From contig DEOB01000010.1 in NCBI GenBank assembly GCA_002359895.1, positions 809,476 to 873,475 of the forward strand: a stretch of 64,000 nt of DNA, given 5' to 3'. The notes beneath the pieces were generated by a model that saw only the letters and a list, made by a program, of their open reading frames with translations, did not search any database and had not been told where the DNA came from. This document shows positions 25,626 through 35,700 of this stretch, piece after piece. Numbering within the stretch: the stretch's first letter is position 1; the number at the start of each line of letters is the position of its first letter. Origin of the DNA: Stenotrophomonas sp. UBA2629. Its GTDB lineage: Bacteria; Pseudomonadota; Gammaproteobacteria; Xanthomonadales; Xanthomonadaceae. The position numbers and the translations under genes were made by a program.

Positions 25626-25661
25626 CCGGGCGGGTAGGCCGTGTTGGGCCTGCCCGCCCGG
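25626..25661 (+). terminator. Long GC hairpin after osmC
   Basis: CCGGGCGGGTAGGCC pairs with GGCCTGCCCGCCCGG over 15 bases with one mismatch, starting 9 bases after the osmC stop. There is no T-tract, so it may be a poor terminator or a transcript-stabilising hairpin. Confidence 0.55.
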
Positions 25662-25726
25662 TTCAGGGTGGTTTCACCCGGTGCGCCTGAGCATCGCCAC
25701 ATTCCACGCCGAGTGACCCTGCCGCC

Positions 25727-26407
25727 ATGCTTCGTACGCTGACTCTTGCCGGTGTTCTGATCCTGGGTGGGCTGACCGCGTTCACCGCGTCGGCGCAACG
25801 TTATGACGATGGCCAGTATCGGCCCGATCCGCGTTATGACGACGGCCAATATCGCCCGGGCAATAGCTATGACGACAACAGTCCAGCCTACGACTACGCG
25901 CGCGTGGTGCGGGTGGATCCGATCATCGTCGGCGGCAATCAAGGCCGCGAGGAGCGCTGCTACCAGCGTAGCGATGGCGACTATGTGCAAAGCAACAACG
26001 GCAGCGGCTATCGCAACGACGGCTATGTGGACCGTGGCTATGACACGGGCAACTATCAGACAGGCGGCAGCGAATCCGGCCGGCAGATCGCCACGGTGAT
26101 TGGCGGTTTGGCCGGTGCGGTGCTCGGTAGTCGCATCGGTGGCGGCGATGGCCGCTATATCGGTACGGCGGTGGGCACGATTGCCGGCGGTGCGGCCGGT
26201 CGGGCCATTTACGATGCCAACAATCGCTCGCAGGACTACCGTCGCGGCGATGTGCGCGTGTGTGAGCCTGTCGGGTATGGCAGCGAGAGCGAGCGTGTGG
26301 ACGGTTACAACGTCACGTACGAATACGCCGGCCGCCAGTACCACACGCGCCGCGACTATCACCCCGGAGAGCGCATCCGGGTGCGGGTGGACGTCAGCGC
26401 GGACTGA
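25727..26407 (+). CDS. Exported glycine-zipper (2TM) protein
   Basis: A 226-residue envelope protein: Sec signal ending ASA (about residue 23), a tandem repeat RYDDGQYRPDP/RYDDGQYRPGN, a Tyr/Asp/Gly-rich segment, then a glycine-zipper domain (IGGLAGAVLGSRIGGGDGRYIGTAVGTIAGGAAG without interruption, around residues 124-158) and a C-terminal Cys-containing domain (VCEPVGYGSE...YHPGERIRVRVDV). Resembles the 17-kDa-antigen/SlyB-like group that packs against the outer membrane, though no lipobox is seen. Function unknown. Confidence 0.8.
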   Translation: MLRTLTLAGVLILGGLTAFTASAQRYDDGQYRPDPRYDDGQYRPGNSYDDNSPAYDYARVVRVDPIIVGGNQGREERCYQRSDGDYVQSNNGSGYRNDGYVDRGYDTGNYQTGGSESGRQIATVIGGLAGAVLGSRIGGGDGRYIGTAVGTIAGGAAGRAIYDANNRSQDYRRGDVRVCEPVGYGSESERVDGYNVTYEYAGRQYHTRRDYHPGERIRVRVDVSAD

Positions 26408-26495
26408 TTTCATCGTGGCGTCCGCACCTTTGAGGTTTGTCACGCCCGCGCGATGACGGCATAGTCGCCGCACGTCCTGTTCAGGAGTGCCCGCA

Positions 26496-28184
26496 ATGCG
26501 TCGTGTCGCCAGTCTTGCCCTGTTGCTCCCCAGCCTGCTGTTGAGCCCAGCCCATGCCGAAGTGCGGGTATTGGTGGCCGACACCATCCGCACCGGTGAT
26601 CCAGCACAGCCTGTGGCCGGTGCCTTGGCATGGGATACCGAAAGCGGCCGTCTGCTGGATATAGGCAGCGCCGAGGCGATGTTGCAGTTGTATCCCGATG
26701 CGCCGCGCATTGATGCCGGTGAGGCGACCGTGGTGCCGGGGCTGATCGACGCGCATGCGCACCTGGTCTACCTGGGTGACGCGCTGGCGCAGGCCGACCT
26801 CACCGGTACGCGCAGTCGCGCCGAGGTGGTGGAGCGGCTGAAGGCATTCGAGAAGAAGCTGGCACCGGGCGAATGGCTGCTGGCCGGCGGCTGGGACCAG
26901 AACCGCTGGGACGACACGGCTTTCCCGACCGTGGCCGACCTTGATGCCGCCTTCCCAGAGCGCCCGTTGTATCTGGACCGCGTTGATGGCCATGCCGGTT
27001 GGGTCAACAGTGCGGCGATCCGCGTGGCGGAAAAGAACGGAAAGTCACTCAGTGGCAACTGGCAGCCGGACGGCGGGCGCATTGTTCGCGACGCTGCCGG
27101 CAAGCCGAGCGGCGTGCTGGTGGATGCCGCCTCGTCATTGGTGCGCGCCCATATTCCACCGGTGCAGGACGCCGCGCGCGAACAGCGCCTGCAGGCCGCA
27201 TTGCATGCGGCGGTGAGCAATGGTTTGACCGGCGTGCATGACATGGGCGTATCGCGCGAGGATCTGGCACTGATGAAGCGGCTGGCCGACCAAGGCAAGC
27301 TGCCGCTGCGTATCGACGCCTATGCCGACGGCAATCAAGGTGCATTGGATGACCTGTGCAAGCACGGTCTCTACACCCATGCGGGTGGTCGCCTGCAGAT
27401 GCACGGCGTCAAGTTGTTCATGGACGGCGCGCTGGGCAGCCGGGGTGCGGCAATGCTTGCCGACTACAGCGATGACCCGCACAACCGTGGCCTGCTGGTG
27501 ACCTCGCCGGAAGATTTTGAAGTGGCGGTGCGCAAGGCCGACGGCTGCAAGGTGCAGGTGGCCACGCACGCCATTGGCGATCGCGGCAACCGCATCGCGC
27601 TGGATACCTATGAGAAGGTGTTGGGCGCCCACAAGGGCAACGATCATCGCTGGCGTGTGGAGCATGCTCAGGTGGTGTCGCTGGAAGACATTCCGCGCTT
27701 CGCCAAGCTGGGTGTGATTGCTTCGATGCAGCCCACGCACGCCACCTCCGACATGGGCTGGGCCGAGCAGCGTGTGGGGCCGGAGCGGGTCAAGGGCGCG
27801 TATGCGTGGCAACGATACCTGCATAGCGGCGCGCGCCTGGCGTTGGGCTCGGACTTCCCGGTGGAGCAGGTGGACCCGCGCTTGGGCTTGTACGCGGCTG
27901 TGACGCGGCAGGACCGTGACGGTCAACCGCCGGGCGGCTGGCAGCCGGAGCAGCGCCTGAGTGCGGCCGAAGCGCTGCGTGGTTTCACTGGTGATGCGGC
28001 TTGGGCCGGCCATGACGAAGCACAGGTGGGTACGTTGCAGCGCGGCCTGCGCGCGGACTTCGTCATCCTGGACCGCGATCCGTTGAAGGTGGCCGCTGAT
28101 CAACTGGATGATCTGAAAGTGCTGTCAACCTGGGTGGATGGCGACATGGTTTACACAGCGCCGAATGCTTCGTCGGAAGGTTGA
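26496..28184 (+). CDS. Exported amidohydrolase family 3 protein (YtcJ-like)
   Basis: A 562-residue metal-dependent hydrolase of the YtcJ/NfdA group with an N-terminal Sec signal (MRRVASLALLLPSLLLSPAHA). Metal ligands are H87 and H89 (GLIDAHAHL), with later HDMGV, VATHAIGDRGNR and WRVEHAQ, and the C-terminal RADFVILDRDP. Substrates of the family are amides or formamides, and cannot be told from sequence. The start after AGGAG was preferred. It stands alone between a glycine-zipper gene and a repeat. Confidence 0.85.
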   Translation: MRRVASLALLLPSLLLSPAHAEVRVLVADTIRTGDPAQPVAGALAWDTESGRLLDIGSAEAMLQLYPDAPRIDAGEATVVPGLIDAHAHLVYLGDALAQADLTGTRSRAEVVERLKAFEKKLAPGEWLLAGGWDQNRWDDTAFPTVADLDAAFPERPLYLDRVDGHAGWVNSAAIRVAEKNGKSLSGNWQPDGGRIVRDAAGKPSGVLVDAASSLVRAHIPPVQDAAREQRLQAALHAAVSNGLTGVHDMGVSREDLALMKRLADQGKLPLRIDAYADGNQGALDDLCKHGLYTHAGGRLQMHGVKLFMDGALGSRGAAMLADYSDDPHNRGLLVTSPEDFEVAVRKADGCKVQVATHAIGDRGNRIALDTYEKVLGAHKGNDHRWRVEHAQVVSLEDIPRFAKLGVIASMQPTHATSDMGWAEQRVGPERVKGAYAWQRYLHSGARLALGSDFPVEQVDPRLGLYAAVTRQDRDGQPPGGWQPEQRLSAAEALRGFTGDAAWAGHDEAQVGTLQRGLRADFVILDRDPLKVAADQLDDLKVLSTWVDGDMVYTAPNASSEG

Positions 28185-28300
28185 GGCGTAGGCCCCGTCA
28201 GCGAGTAAGCCGCAACCGAGTGATCGAAACAGCGTGGCGATCGAGTACGACGCGCGGCGAGTTCGGGGGTAGAAAAGTTGGTGCTGACAACCCTGCTTAA

Positions 28301-28340
28301 GCCCCTCTCCCGTGCACGGGAGAGGGGTTGGGGTGAGGGC
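28301..28340. repeat. Dispersed palindromic repeat copy
   Basis: GCCCCTCTCCCGTGCACGGG followed by AGAGGGGTTGGGGTGAGGGC; perfect 12-base arms around TGCA and the asymmetric tail. It sits between the convergent amidohydrolase and acyl-CoA ligase genes. Confidence 0.9.
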
Positions 28341-28357
28341 AGCTTTAGCGAGGAATA

Positions 28358-30019
28358 TCAAACGTTGGTGTCGCCCGTTGGCTGATCGTGCAGGGTACGC
28401 AGCCTGCGCTTGTTGATCTTGCCCACGCTGGTGCGTTCGATTGAATCGACAAACTTGACCCGCTCGGGAATCGCGTAGCGGGAGATGTCGCCGGAGCGGC
28501 TGCGTGCTGCGACCAACGCGATGATCTCGCTTTCGGCCACTTCACTGCCTGCATGTTTGACCACCAGCGGCAGCGGCCGCTCGCCCCACTTGGGGTCTGC
28601 AATGCCGATGACGGCCACCTCGTTGACGGCCGGGTGCATCGCAATGATGTCCTCCAGCGCGAGTGAGGAAATCCATTCGCCGCCGGTTTTGATGACGTCC
28701 TTGATGCGGTCGGTGACACGCAGATAGCCGTTGGCATCGATGTTGCCAATGTCGTTGGTGTGCAGGTAGCCGCCGTCCCAGAGTTCGGCCGAGGCTTCGG
28801 CGTTGTGGAGATAGCCTTGCGTGAGCCAGGGCGCACGCACCACGACTTCGCCAGTTGCGCTGCCATCGTGCGCGACATCGTTCATGTCTTCATCGACGAT
28901 GCGCAGGTCCACCAGCGGTATCGGGATGCCTGCCTTGGTCCGCAACGAGACGTTGTCTTCGGCGTTGGCCAGGGCCTTGCTGTCGAGCTGGGCGAGGGTG
29001 AGCACGGGGCAGGTCTCGGACATGCCGTAGCCGCCGAAGATGTCGATACCACGCGCCAGCGCCTGCTGTGCCAGCGCACGCGGCAGCGCCGAGCCACCGA
29101 TGATGACCTTCCAGCCGTGCAGGTCGGTGTCGGCCGCCGTCGGGTCGCTCAGCAGCATGTGCAGGATGGTGGGCACACAGTGCGAGAACGTCACCTTTTC
29201 CCGGCCGATGAGCTGCAACAGGCGTGCCGGCTGATAGCGGCCCGGATACACCTGTTTGATGCCCATCAGCGTGGCCACGTAAGGCACGCCCCATGCGTGG
29301 ACATGGAACATGGGCGTGATCGGCATGTACACGTCGTCGCGGTGCAGACGGCCCTGCTGATGCGCGCTGCCCAGTGCCGCCATCGTCGCCAACGAATGCA
29401 GCACCAGTTGCCGATGGCTGAAGTACACGCCCTTCGGCAGGCCGGTGGTGCCGGTTGTGTAGAACGTGGTGGCGCGGGTGTTCTCGTCGAAGTCCGGAAA
29501 GCTGACCACCGGCTCGGCCTGGCGCAGGCCAGCTTCATATTCCACCGCAAAGCCGTCAGGCAGCGGGCCGGCTTCATCATCCAGCAGGATGCGCGTGTGG
29601 ATGGCCGGCAGTTGCCCGGCCATGCCCTCAAGCACCGGCAGAAACTCGCGGTTGGCAAGCAGTACCGTGGCGCCGCTATGCTGCAACGTGTAGGCGATCT
29701 GCTCCGGTGCCAAGCGGATGTTCACCATCATCAGCACCGCGCCGATCATCGGCACCGAGAAGTAGCTTTCCAGATAACGGTGGCTGTCCCAATCCATCAC
29801 TGCCACGGTGTAGCCGGGCTTCACGCCGAGCGATTGCAGCAGGCCGGCCAACTGACCAATGCGCTCGCGCAGCGTGCGGTAGTCGTAGCGCACGTTGTCG
29901 CCGTAGACGATTTCCTGCCCCGGCTGCACGGCCAACGGCGTGTGCAGCAGTTGTTTGATCAGCAGCGGATAGTTGTACGCGGATGCAGCGGGCTCGATTT
30001 CCGGTGTGGTGGAGGGCAT
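28358..30019 (-). CDS. Acyl-CoA ligase (AMP-forming), AlkK/medium-chain-like
   Basis: A 553-residue member of the ANL adenylating superfamily. The P-loop is TTGTTGLPKGVYFSH, motif A5 is GGYGMSETCPV, and the hinge region reads HTNDIGNIDANGYLRVTDRIKDVIKTGGEW with the C-terminal catalytic lysine in VGKINKRRLR. Overall it resembles AlkK-type medium-chain acyl-CoA synthetases. It follows the second 3-hydroxybutyrate oligomer hydrolase gene by 34 bases and must be co-transcribed, so 3-hydroxybutyrate or other hydroxyacid monomers are likely substrates. That inference rests on context; sequence alone would allow any medium-chain acid. Confidence 0.85.
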   Translation of the reverse strand: MPSTTPEIEPAASAYNYPLLIKQLLHTPLAVQPGQEIVYGDNVRYDYRTLRERIGQLAGLLQSLGVKPGYTVAVMDWDSHRYLESYFSVPMIGAVLMMVNIRLAPEQIAYTLQHSGATVLLANREFLPVLEGMAGQLPAIHTRILLDDEAGPLPDGFAVEYEAGLRQAEPVVSFPDFDENTRATTFYTTGTTGLPKGVYFSHRQLVLHSLATMAALGSAHQQGRLHRDDVYMPITPMFHVHAWGVPYVATLMGIKQVYPGRYQPARLLQLIGREKVTFSHCVPTILHMLLSDPTAADTDLHGWKVIIGGSALPRALAQQALARGIDIFGGYGMSETCPVLTLAQLDSKALANAEDNVSLRTKAGIPIPLVDLRIVDEDMNDVAHDGSATGEVVVRAPWLTQGYLHNAEASAELWDGGYLHTNDIGNIDANGYLRVTDRIKDVIKTGGEWISSLALEDIIAMHPAVNEVAVIGIADPKWGERPLPLVVKHAGSEVAESEIIALVAARSRSGDISRYAIPERVKFVDSIERTSVGKINKRRLRTLHDQPTGDTNV

Positions 30020-30053
30020 CTGGGGCAATCCTGGGGAGCAGTGAGGGCTGCGG

Positions 30054-31898
30054 TTAGTGGCCGGAGACAGCGGGAATCGACAGCTGCGCGCGCTGTAGTG
30101 GCGCTTCGCCACGCGGCGTTGTCTCGATCAGCGCGTCCTGGGGCAGGCCTTGCGTCGGGTCTTCAAGGTGACGCCACAGTTGGTCCATCGCCGCGAACAT
30201 GTACGGCAGCAGCGGCGCATAGCGTTTGCGGTAATCCGGGAAGGCCAGCAGCGAGTCGAAATGTTGTCCATTGCTCACCCGCCAGTAGGCGATCTGCGCG
30301 CCGGCAGCCCGTGCCTGCGGCACGTAATGGTCGCTGGTCATGCTGATCGGCACCAGGCCGTCATCCATGCCATGGATGACCACGATCGGCGCGGTTGTGC
30401 GGGGCATCCCGGTGGCCGCGCGCGTGATGCCGGCACGCACGCGTTCGGCATCCTTGCTGTCGGCAGTCCAGAGTGCGCGCAGACAGCTGAGCCCGCGCAG
30501 TGGATCACTGCCTGCCAGCGCCGCATTGCCATCCACCAGGATCACGCCGTTGCCCGGCGGAATGCCGCTGGCCTCGCTGCCCCACGTGGCGCGGACCTCG
30601 GCGGTGGCATTGCCGGGTTTACCGTCGGTGCTGACGGCGGAAAATGTATAAGCGCAGGGATGCTCACCCGCGCCGTAGCGGCCATAGGCCGATGCATAGG
30701 TTGCGGCAATCGCGCGCCACAGATCGAAGCCGGTGGAGAACGCGCCAGCACGAAGGGCGCCTTCACTCAGGCCTGTCTTCTCAAGTTGCTGTCGTGCGGA
30801 TTGAGCCTGCGCGGCGACATCCTCGCCCTGTACCTGTCCGGCGGCTTTCAGTGCGGCGCATTGCTGCGTCCAGACCGGGCGGTCCTGCGCCTGCACCGGC
30901 GGCTGCGGCAGATCATCGAGTGTGAGCAACGCGCACGGCATCAACAACGCCGCCTGGGTCACGAAGTCATACAGCGGGGCTGCGCCTGCCACCGATACAT
31001 TCGGCTCGCCGGCCACCAGCGCGTCGAACCAATCACCTTCAATCTCCGCCGCGCGCAGCACCGCGCCGCCGCCGTTGGACACACCCGCGCCCAGCGTGCG
31101 CGTGTTGGCCGGGGTGAACGGTGCCGACTGCGGGTAAGCGCGATCAAGCGCCTGCAGGCCGAACTGCACCGCCTGCACCAGGTGCTGGCCCCAGTCCGCT
31201 TCCGGGTTGTCGCCGGAGTGTGCGTGTTTGAACGCGACGCCGTGGGCAGTCGCGGGCGCGTCGGGAGCAAACGCCAACGCGCCCTGTGTGGCCGGCGTGC
31301 CATCGGCTTGAACACCGCTGCGGGCATCCAGGTCGTAATAGTCGCTGCCGGCGCCCTTGTCTGTGTAGGCGACTGCACAGCCATGGGCCAAGCCCCAACT
31401 GCCAGCCACGGAGATGGCGCCGTAGATGCCGCGCGAGCCGGAGGACGCGGTGGCCACCAGGCAGCGCCGCGATGGATCGAAGGTGTCGGGTATCTGCACC
31501 AGCACGCGATGCGGTTGGTGCGCGCCGGGAATGCGGGCATAGGCCGAGAATTCGCGCCCTGGTGAAGACTGCACGGTGCCGTAGACATCGCCGAAACCGC
31601 TGCCCGGCGTGAGGTCGGCAATGCCGCGCCAGCTGCTCCAGATGGCGCGCCGGCGCGCTTCTTCGGCAGTGGGCAGGGCAGGGTTGGCAAAGGTGGGGGC
31701 CACGCTGACGCGCAGGCCGTCCAGCCCCAGCCCGGCGGTCATCAGGTCGTCGCTGCCCCGGTGCTGGGTTTCACGCCACTGCGTGAATTCAACGTCAGCT
31801 GCGGACGCTTTCGGGGAAGCGGCGAGCGCCGCGGAAATACTGCCCAAAAACAGGGGCAGCACGGCGTAAAGCAGGCAGGCACGGCGGGATGTTTTCAT
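30054..31898 (-). CDS. D-3-hydroxybutyrate oligomer hydrolase, Sec-exported form
   Basis: A 614-residue paralogue of the hydrolase at 0.6-2.4 kb, collinear with it over nearly the whole length: both share KGAGSDYYDLDA, GVAFKHAHS.DNPEADWG and the nucleophile region GVSNGGG with Ser274. The N-terminus is a normal Sec signal (MKTSRRACLLYAVLPLFLGS to ALA) with no lipobox, so this copy should be a free periplasmic or secreted enzyme. It is first in a two-gene unit with the acyl-CoA ligase and diverges from the LuxR-type regulator gene; a GTAC-CTAG-GTCC element lies 37 bases upstream. It cleaves oligoesters left by the PHB depolymerase encoded 10 kb away. Confidence 0.88.
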   Translation of the reverse strand: MKTSRRACLLYAVLPLFLGSISAALAASPKASAADVEFTQWRETQHRGSDDLMTAGLGLDGLRVSVAPTFANPALPTAEEARRRAIWSSWRGIADLTPGSGFGDVYGTVQSSPGREFSAYARIPGAHQPHRVLVQIPDTFDPSRRCLVATASSGSRGIYGAISVAGSWGLAHGCAVAYTDKGAGSDYYDLDARSGVQADGTPATQGALAFAPDAPATAHGVAFKHAHSGDNPEADWGQHLVQAVQFGLQALDRAYPQSAPFTPANTRTLGAGVSNGGGAVLRAAEIEGDWFDALVAGEPNVSVAGAAPLYDFVTQAALLMPCALLTLDDLPQPPVQAQDRPVWTQQCAALKAAGQVQGEDVAAQAQSARQQLEKTGLSEGALRAGAFSTGFDLWRAIAATYASAYGRYGAGEHPCAYTFSAVSTDGKPGNATAEVRATWGSEASGIPPGNGVILVDGNAALAGSDPLRGLSCLRALWTADSKDAERVRAGITRAATGMPRTTAPIVVIHGMDDGLVPISMTSDHYVPQARAAGAQIAYWRVSNGQHFDSLLAFPDYRKRYAPLLPYMFAAMDQLWRHLEDPTQGLPQDALIETTPRGEAPLQRAQLSIPAVSGH

Positions 31899-31934
31899 TG
31901 CCCAACACTATCAAGCCCCTGCTGATATGCCAGC

Positions 31935-31946
31935 GTACCTAGGTCC
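31935..31946. promoter_or_regulatory. Candidate operator GTAC-CTAG-GTCC in divergent promoter
   Basis: Lies between the hydrolase-ligase unit and the regulator gene. The 11-mer GTACCTAGGTC recurs exactly, in opposite orientation, between the TonB receptor and GntP permease genes at 39.8 kb. CTAG is normally rare in such genomes. Likely bound by the adjacent LuxR-type regulator. Confidence 0.5.
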
Positions 31947-31987
31947 CTGTCCTCAGCCGTGGACGAATTTGCTAACCTCGCCCCGAC

Positions 31988-32686
31988 ATGCCGACCTTGC
32001 TCATCGCTGATGACCACCCCTTGTTCAGAGCCGCGCTGCACCGCGCGGCCGAGGAAGCGGTCGTCGATCTGCAGATCAGTGAAGCGGATTCGCTCGATGG
32101 CGTGCTTGAGGCGTTGGAGAGCCAGCAGATAGACCTGATGCTGTTGGACCTGCACATGCCGGGCAACCACGGGCTGGCAGGTCTGGCGACCATCCGCGCG
32201 TTGCAGCCGGGGCTGGCGATCATCATCGTCTCGGCCAATGAAGAGCCGCACGTGATCCGCCGTGCGGTGGATCTGGGCGCCGCCGGTTATCTGCCCAAGA
32301 GTTCGGGATTGGTGGATCTGCAACAGGCGCTGCAGACCGTACTTGATGGTGAACGTTGGATTCCCTCGATGCTGCGCGAAACCGTGGCGCGGGTAGCACC
32401 GTTCACCAAGGACGCGGATCTGGCCGCGCGCTTGTCCAGCCTGTCGGCGCATCAGTACAAGGTGCTGAGCCTGGTGGCCGAGGGCCTGCTCAATAAACAG
32501 ATAGCCGACCGTCTTGGCGTGCAGCTGCGTACCGTCAAGGCGCACATGACCCGCATCATGAGCCGGCTGGGCGTGCGCAACCGTGCACAGGCCATCCGCG
32601 TGCTGCACGAGTTGGGTTTGGCCGATCCGTCACGGCAGATCGAGGAATCGCCCGAGCCCCTGCACGAGCAGGCCGGGAACGCCTGA
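31988..32686 (+). CDS. LuxR/NarL-type response regulator (CrbR/ErdR-like)
   Basis: A 232-residue response regulator. The receiver has acidic residues D8/D9, phosphoacceptor D54 (LMLLDLHMPG), and K in GYLPKSSG; the LuxR HTH spans ~150-205 (LSAHQYKVLSLVAEGLLNKQ, then RTVKAHMTRIMSRLGV). It resembles AgmR/ErdR/CrbR regulators, which are partnered with SSSF-type hybrid kinases and control acetate or alcohol use in Pseudomonas and Vibrio. The matching kinase gene lies 32 bases downstream on the opposite strand. A candidate operator lies 42 bases before the start, suggesting control of itself and of the divergent hydrolase-ligase unit. Confidence 0.9.
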   Translation: MPTLLIADDHPLFRAALHRAAEEAVVDLQISEADSLDGVLEALESQQIDLMLLDLHMPGNHGLAGLATIRALQPGLAIIIVSANEEPHVIRRAVDLGAAGYLPKSSGLVDLQQALQTVLDGERWIPSMLRETVARVAPFTKDADLAARLSSLSAHQYKVLSLVAEGLLNKQIADRLGVQLRTVKAHMTRIMSRLGVRNRAQAIRVLHELGLADPSRQIEESPEPLHEQAGNA

Positions 32687-32718
32687 TCAACTCCAGGCGT
32701 TTGCGCTTTGGTTTGAGA

Positions 32719-35700
32719 TCAGTGATTCGCGCCGAGGTTGTGGTCGATCACACTGCGCGTTGCAAGCAGGTGGTTGATGGCCCAACGCAGTGCCAGTGGT
32801 TTGAATGGCTTGTTCAACAGTGACAGTCCGATCTCGCGCACTGCCTCGCGGGTGTCTGGGCCGGTGTCGGCGCTGAGGATCACCGTGGGGCGTGGCCCGT
32901 GCGCGGCCGCCAGACGTTTCCACAACTGGACGCCGGTGTCGCCGTCGTCAAGGTGATAGTCGAACAACCAGAGGTCTGCCTGATGGGCGCCTGCGTCAAT
33001 GGCGTTGCCGTCGCCCAACGCGGTGACATCGCAGCCCCACGCCAGCAGCATCTGCCGCATTGCCTCCAGCGCATCGGGGTCGTTGTCCACCACCAGCACA
33101 CGCGTGCCCTTGATGGTGCTGTTGGTGGTTTGGGTGTCGCTGCGTGGCGGCTGCGCAGGATGGGCGCGCGCCACCGTAATGGAGAAGGCCGAGCCGTGAC
33201 CGAGCACGCTGTGCAGCGACAGCGGTGCATGCAGCAGATCGGCGATGCGATGGGCAATGGCCAACCCCAATCCCAGCCCTTGGCCATTGCTGCGATCACC
33301 ACGCTGGAATTCCTCGAACACCACGGTCTGCTGTTCCGGGGCGATGCCCGGGCCACTGTCGTGCACGCCGATGGCGAGCGTATCGCCTTGGCGACGGACA
33401 CCCAGCAGCACGCCGCCGCGTGCGGTGTAACGTATCGCGTTGGCCAGGAAGTTCTGTAGCACGCGGCGCAGCAGCAATGGATCGCTATGCACCCACGCGC
33501 GGCTGGGCACATAACGGAACTGCAGGCCACGCGCCGCCGCCAGCACCGCAAATTCCTGCGCCAGCGGATCAAGCACGTTTGAAAGCGCGAACGGACGCGG
33601 ATCGGCCACCAGTCCGCCGGCTTCCAGTCGTGAGATGTCGAGCAGGCCGGACAGCAGGTCGTCGGTGGAATCCAATGCCCCACGGATCTGCCGCAGGAAG
33701 CTGTCCAGAAACTCCGACTCGATGTGCTGCGACATGGCATCGGTCAGCAACTGCGCGGCGTGCAGCGGTTGAATCAGGTCATGACCGACGGCGGTAAGAA
33801 ACCGTGTCTTTGCCACGTTGGCGCGCTCTGCCTCGTGTACCGCATGTTCCAGGCGCGCGGTACGGTCCTGCACGCGACGTTCCAGAGTTTCGTTGCTGCG
33901 CTTGAGGGCATCTTCGGCGGAACGGAATGCGGTCACGTCGGTAAAGGTGGCGACGTAGCCACCGCCCGGCATCGGGTTGCCACGGATTTCAACGATGGTG
34001 TTGTCGGGGAATATCCGCTCGGACAGATGCGGTGTGCCGCGTCGCATATGCGCAATGCGGCGGCTGAGTGCCTTGCTGGCGTTGTCGCCGGGGGCGTCGC
34101 CAATCTTCAGTTGCCCCAGCGCCCACGCCGTGAGGTTGGCGACCGGCTGCCCGACCTGCAGAAGTTCGGGCGGAAACTTGAACAGCGCGGCATAGCGGCT
34201 GTTCCACGCAACCAACTGCAGCTGCGCATCCACCACGCTGATGCCTTGGCTCATGTTCTCCAGCGCCGCTTCCAGCAGGCGCTGGTTGAAGCGCAGTACC
34301 TGGGTGGCCTCGCCGACAGCACGGGTGACCGCCTCCAACGGCGCAGCACCCCCATCGCGCGCGGCCTCCACCAACAGCCGCGCCATGCCGGCGCCGACCA
34401 CGGCAGTGAGCTCGCGTTCGATGGCGGTGACACGCTCGTCATCCAGCATCTGCCCGGCATGGCCGGCCATCAGCTGCCGCGCACGTTCCTGGCCGAGAAA
34501 ACGCCCGGCGGTCTTGCGCATGGACGCGGCAGCCACCGCGTCACGCTGCAGCGGTTGAGAGGGGCTCACCGCGCGCGACATCACCGCAACGGTGATCAGG
34601 TTGATCGCCAGGCTGGCGCCCATGCTGATGGCGATGTGGCCGGGCTGCACGCGCAGCGTCAGCCATTGCAGTGCGCCGGACGTGGCCGAGTGCGGTATCA
34701 CCATCGGCAACAACATCAGCCACAGCCATACCAACGAGCCCAGAATGATGCCGGCCATGATCGCCGGCGACGGCGTGCGTGGCCGGTACACGGCCAGCAG
34801 CACCGCCGGTGCCAGCTGTGCCAAGGCGGTGAACGACATCAGCCCGAAGTCGCTCAGTGCCTCGGTGCCGCTCATCGCCCGGCTGTACAGCCAGGACATC
34901 AGAAATACCGCAAGAATGCCGGCCCGCCGGAACGCCAACACGCGCGGCCGCAGATCCGCACCGGCATCGCCATCTACGCCACCAAGCAGGCGCGCGCCAA
35001 AGCCGTGGTTGCCGAGCATGATCGACAACGTCAGCCCCGACAGAATCATCATGCCGGTCGCCGCGCTCAGGCTGCCCAGGTAGGCAAGCAACGCCAGCAC
35101 GTGATGGCCGCGTGCCTGCGGCAGCGCAAGCACGTATAGATCGGGCGATATCGACTGCCCCAGCTGCGCAGCGCCGGACAGCGCCATCGGCACCGAGGGC
35201 AGGCCGATCAGCAGCAGATACAGCGGGAACAGCCAGCGTGCGGTTTTCAGATCGGAAGACTGGCGCAGCTCCACCACGCCCACATGGAACTGATGGGGCA
35301 GGGTGAACGCCGCCATCGCGCCCAAGGCAACCATGGTGATGAAATCCGGGATCACCGAAGGCGGCGGCAGGTGCACCATCTTTTCCAGCAACGGAGCGCC
35401 GGCCTGCTGCACCGACACCGCCGCATACAAGCCGATGGCCAACAGCGCTGCCAGCTTCAGCAGCGACTCCAGCCCCAGCGCCACCACGATGCCGCGGTTG
35501 TGCTCGGTAGCCGAGGCCTTGCGCGCACCAAACAACATGGTGAATGCGGCCATCGTCAGCGCAAACCAGAACGACATATCCAGTTGCTGGCCGCTGGCGG
35601 CGAATTGATCGCCAAGCAGGGCGGTGAGGCCTTGGCTTACCGCTTTCAGCTGCAGCGCGATATACGGAATGATGCCGATCAGCGCGACCACGGTGATGGT

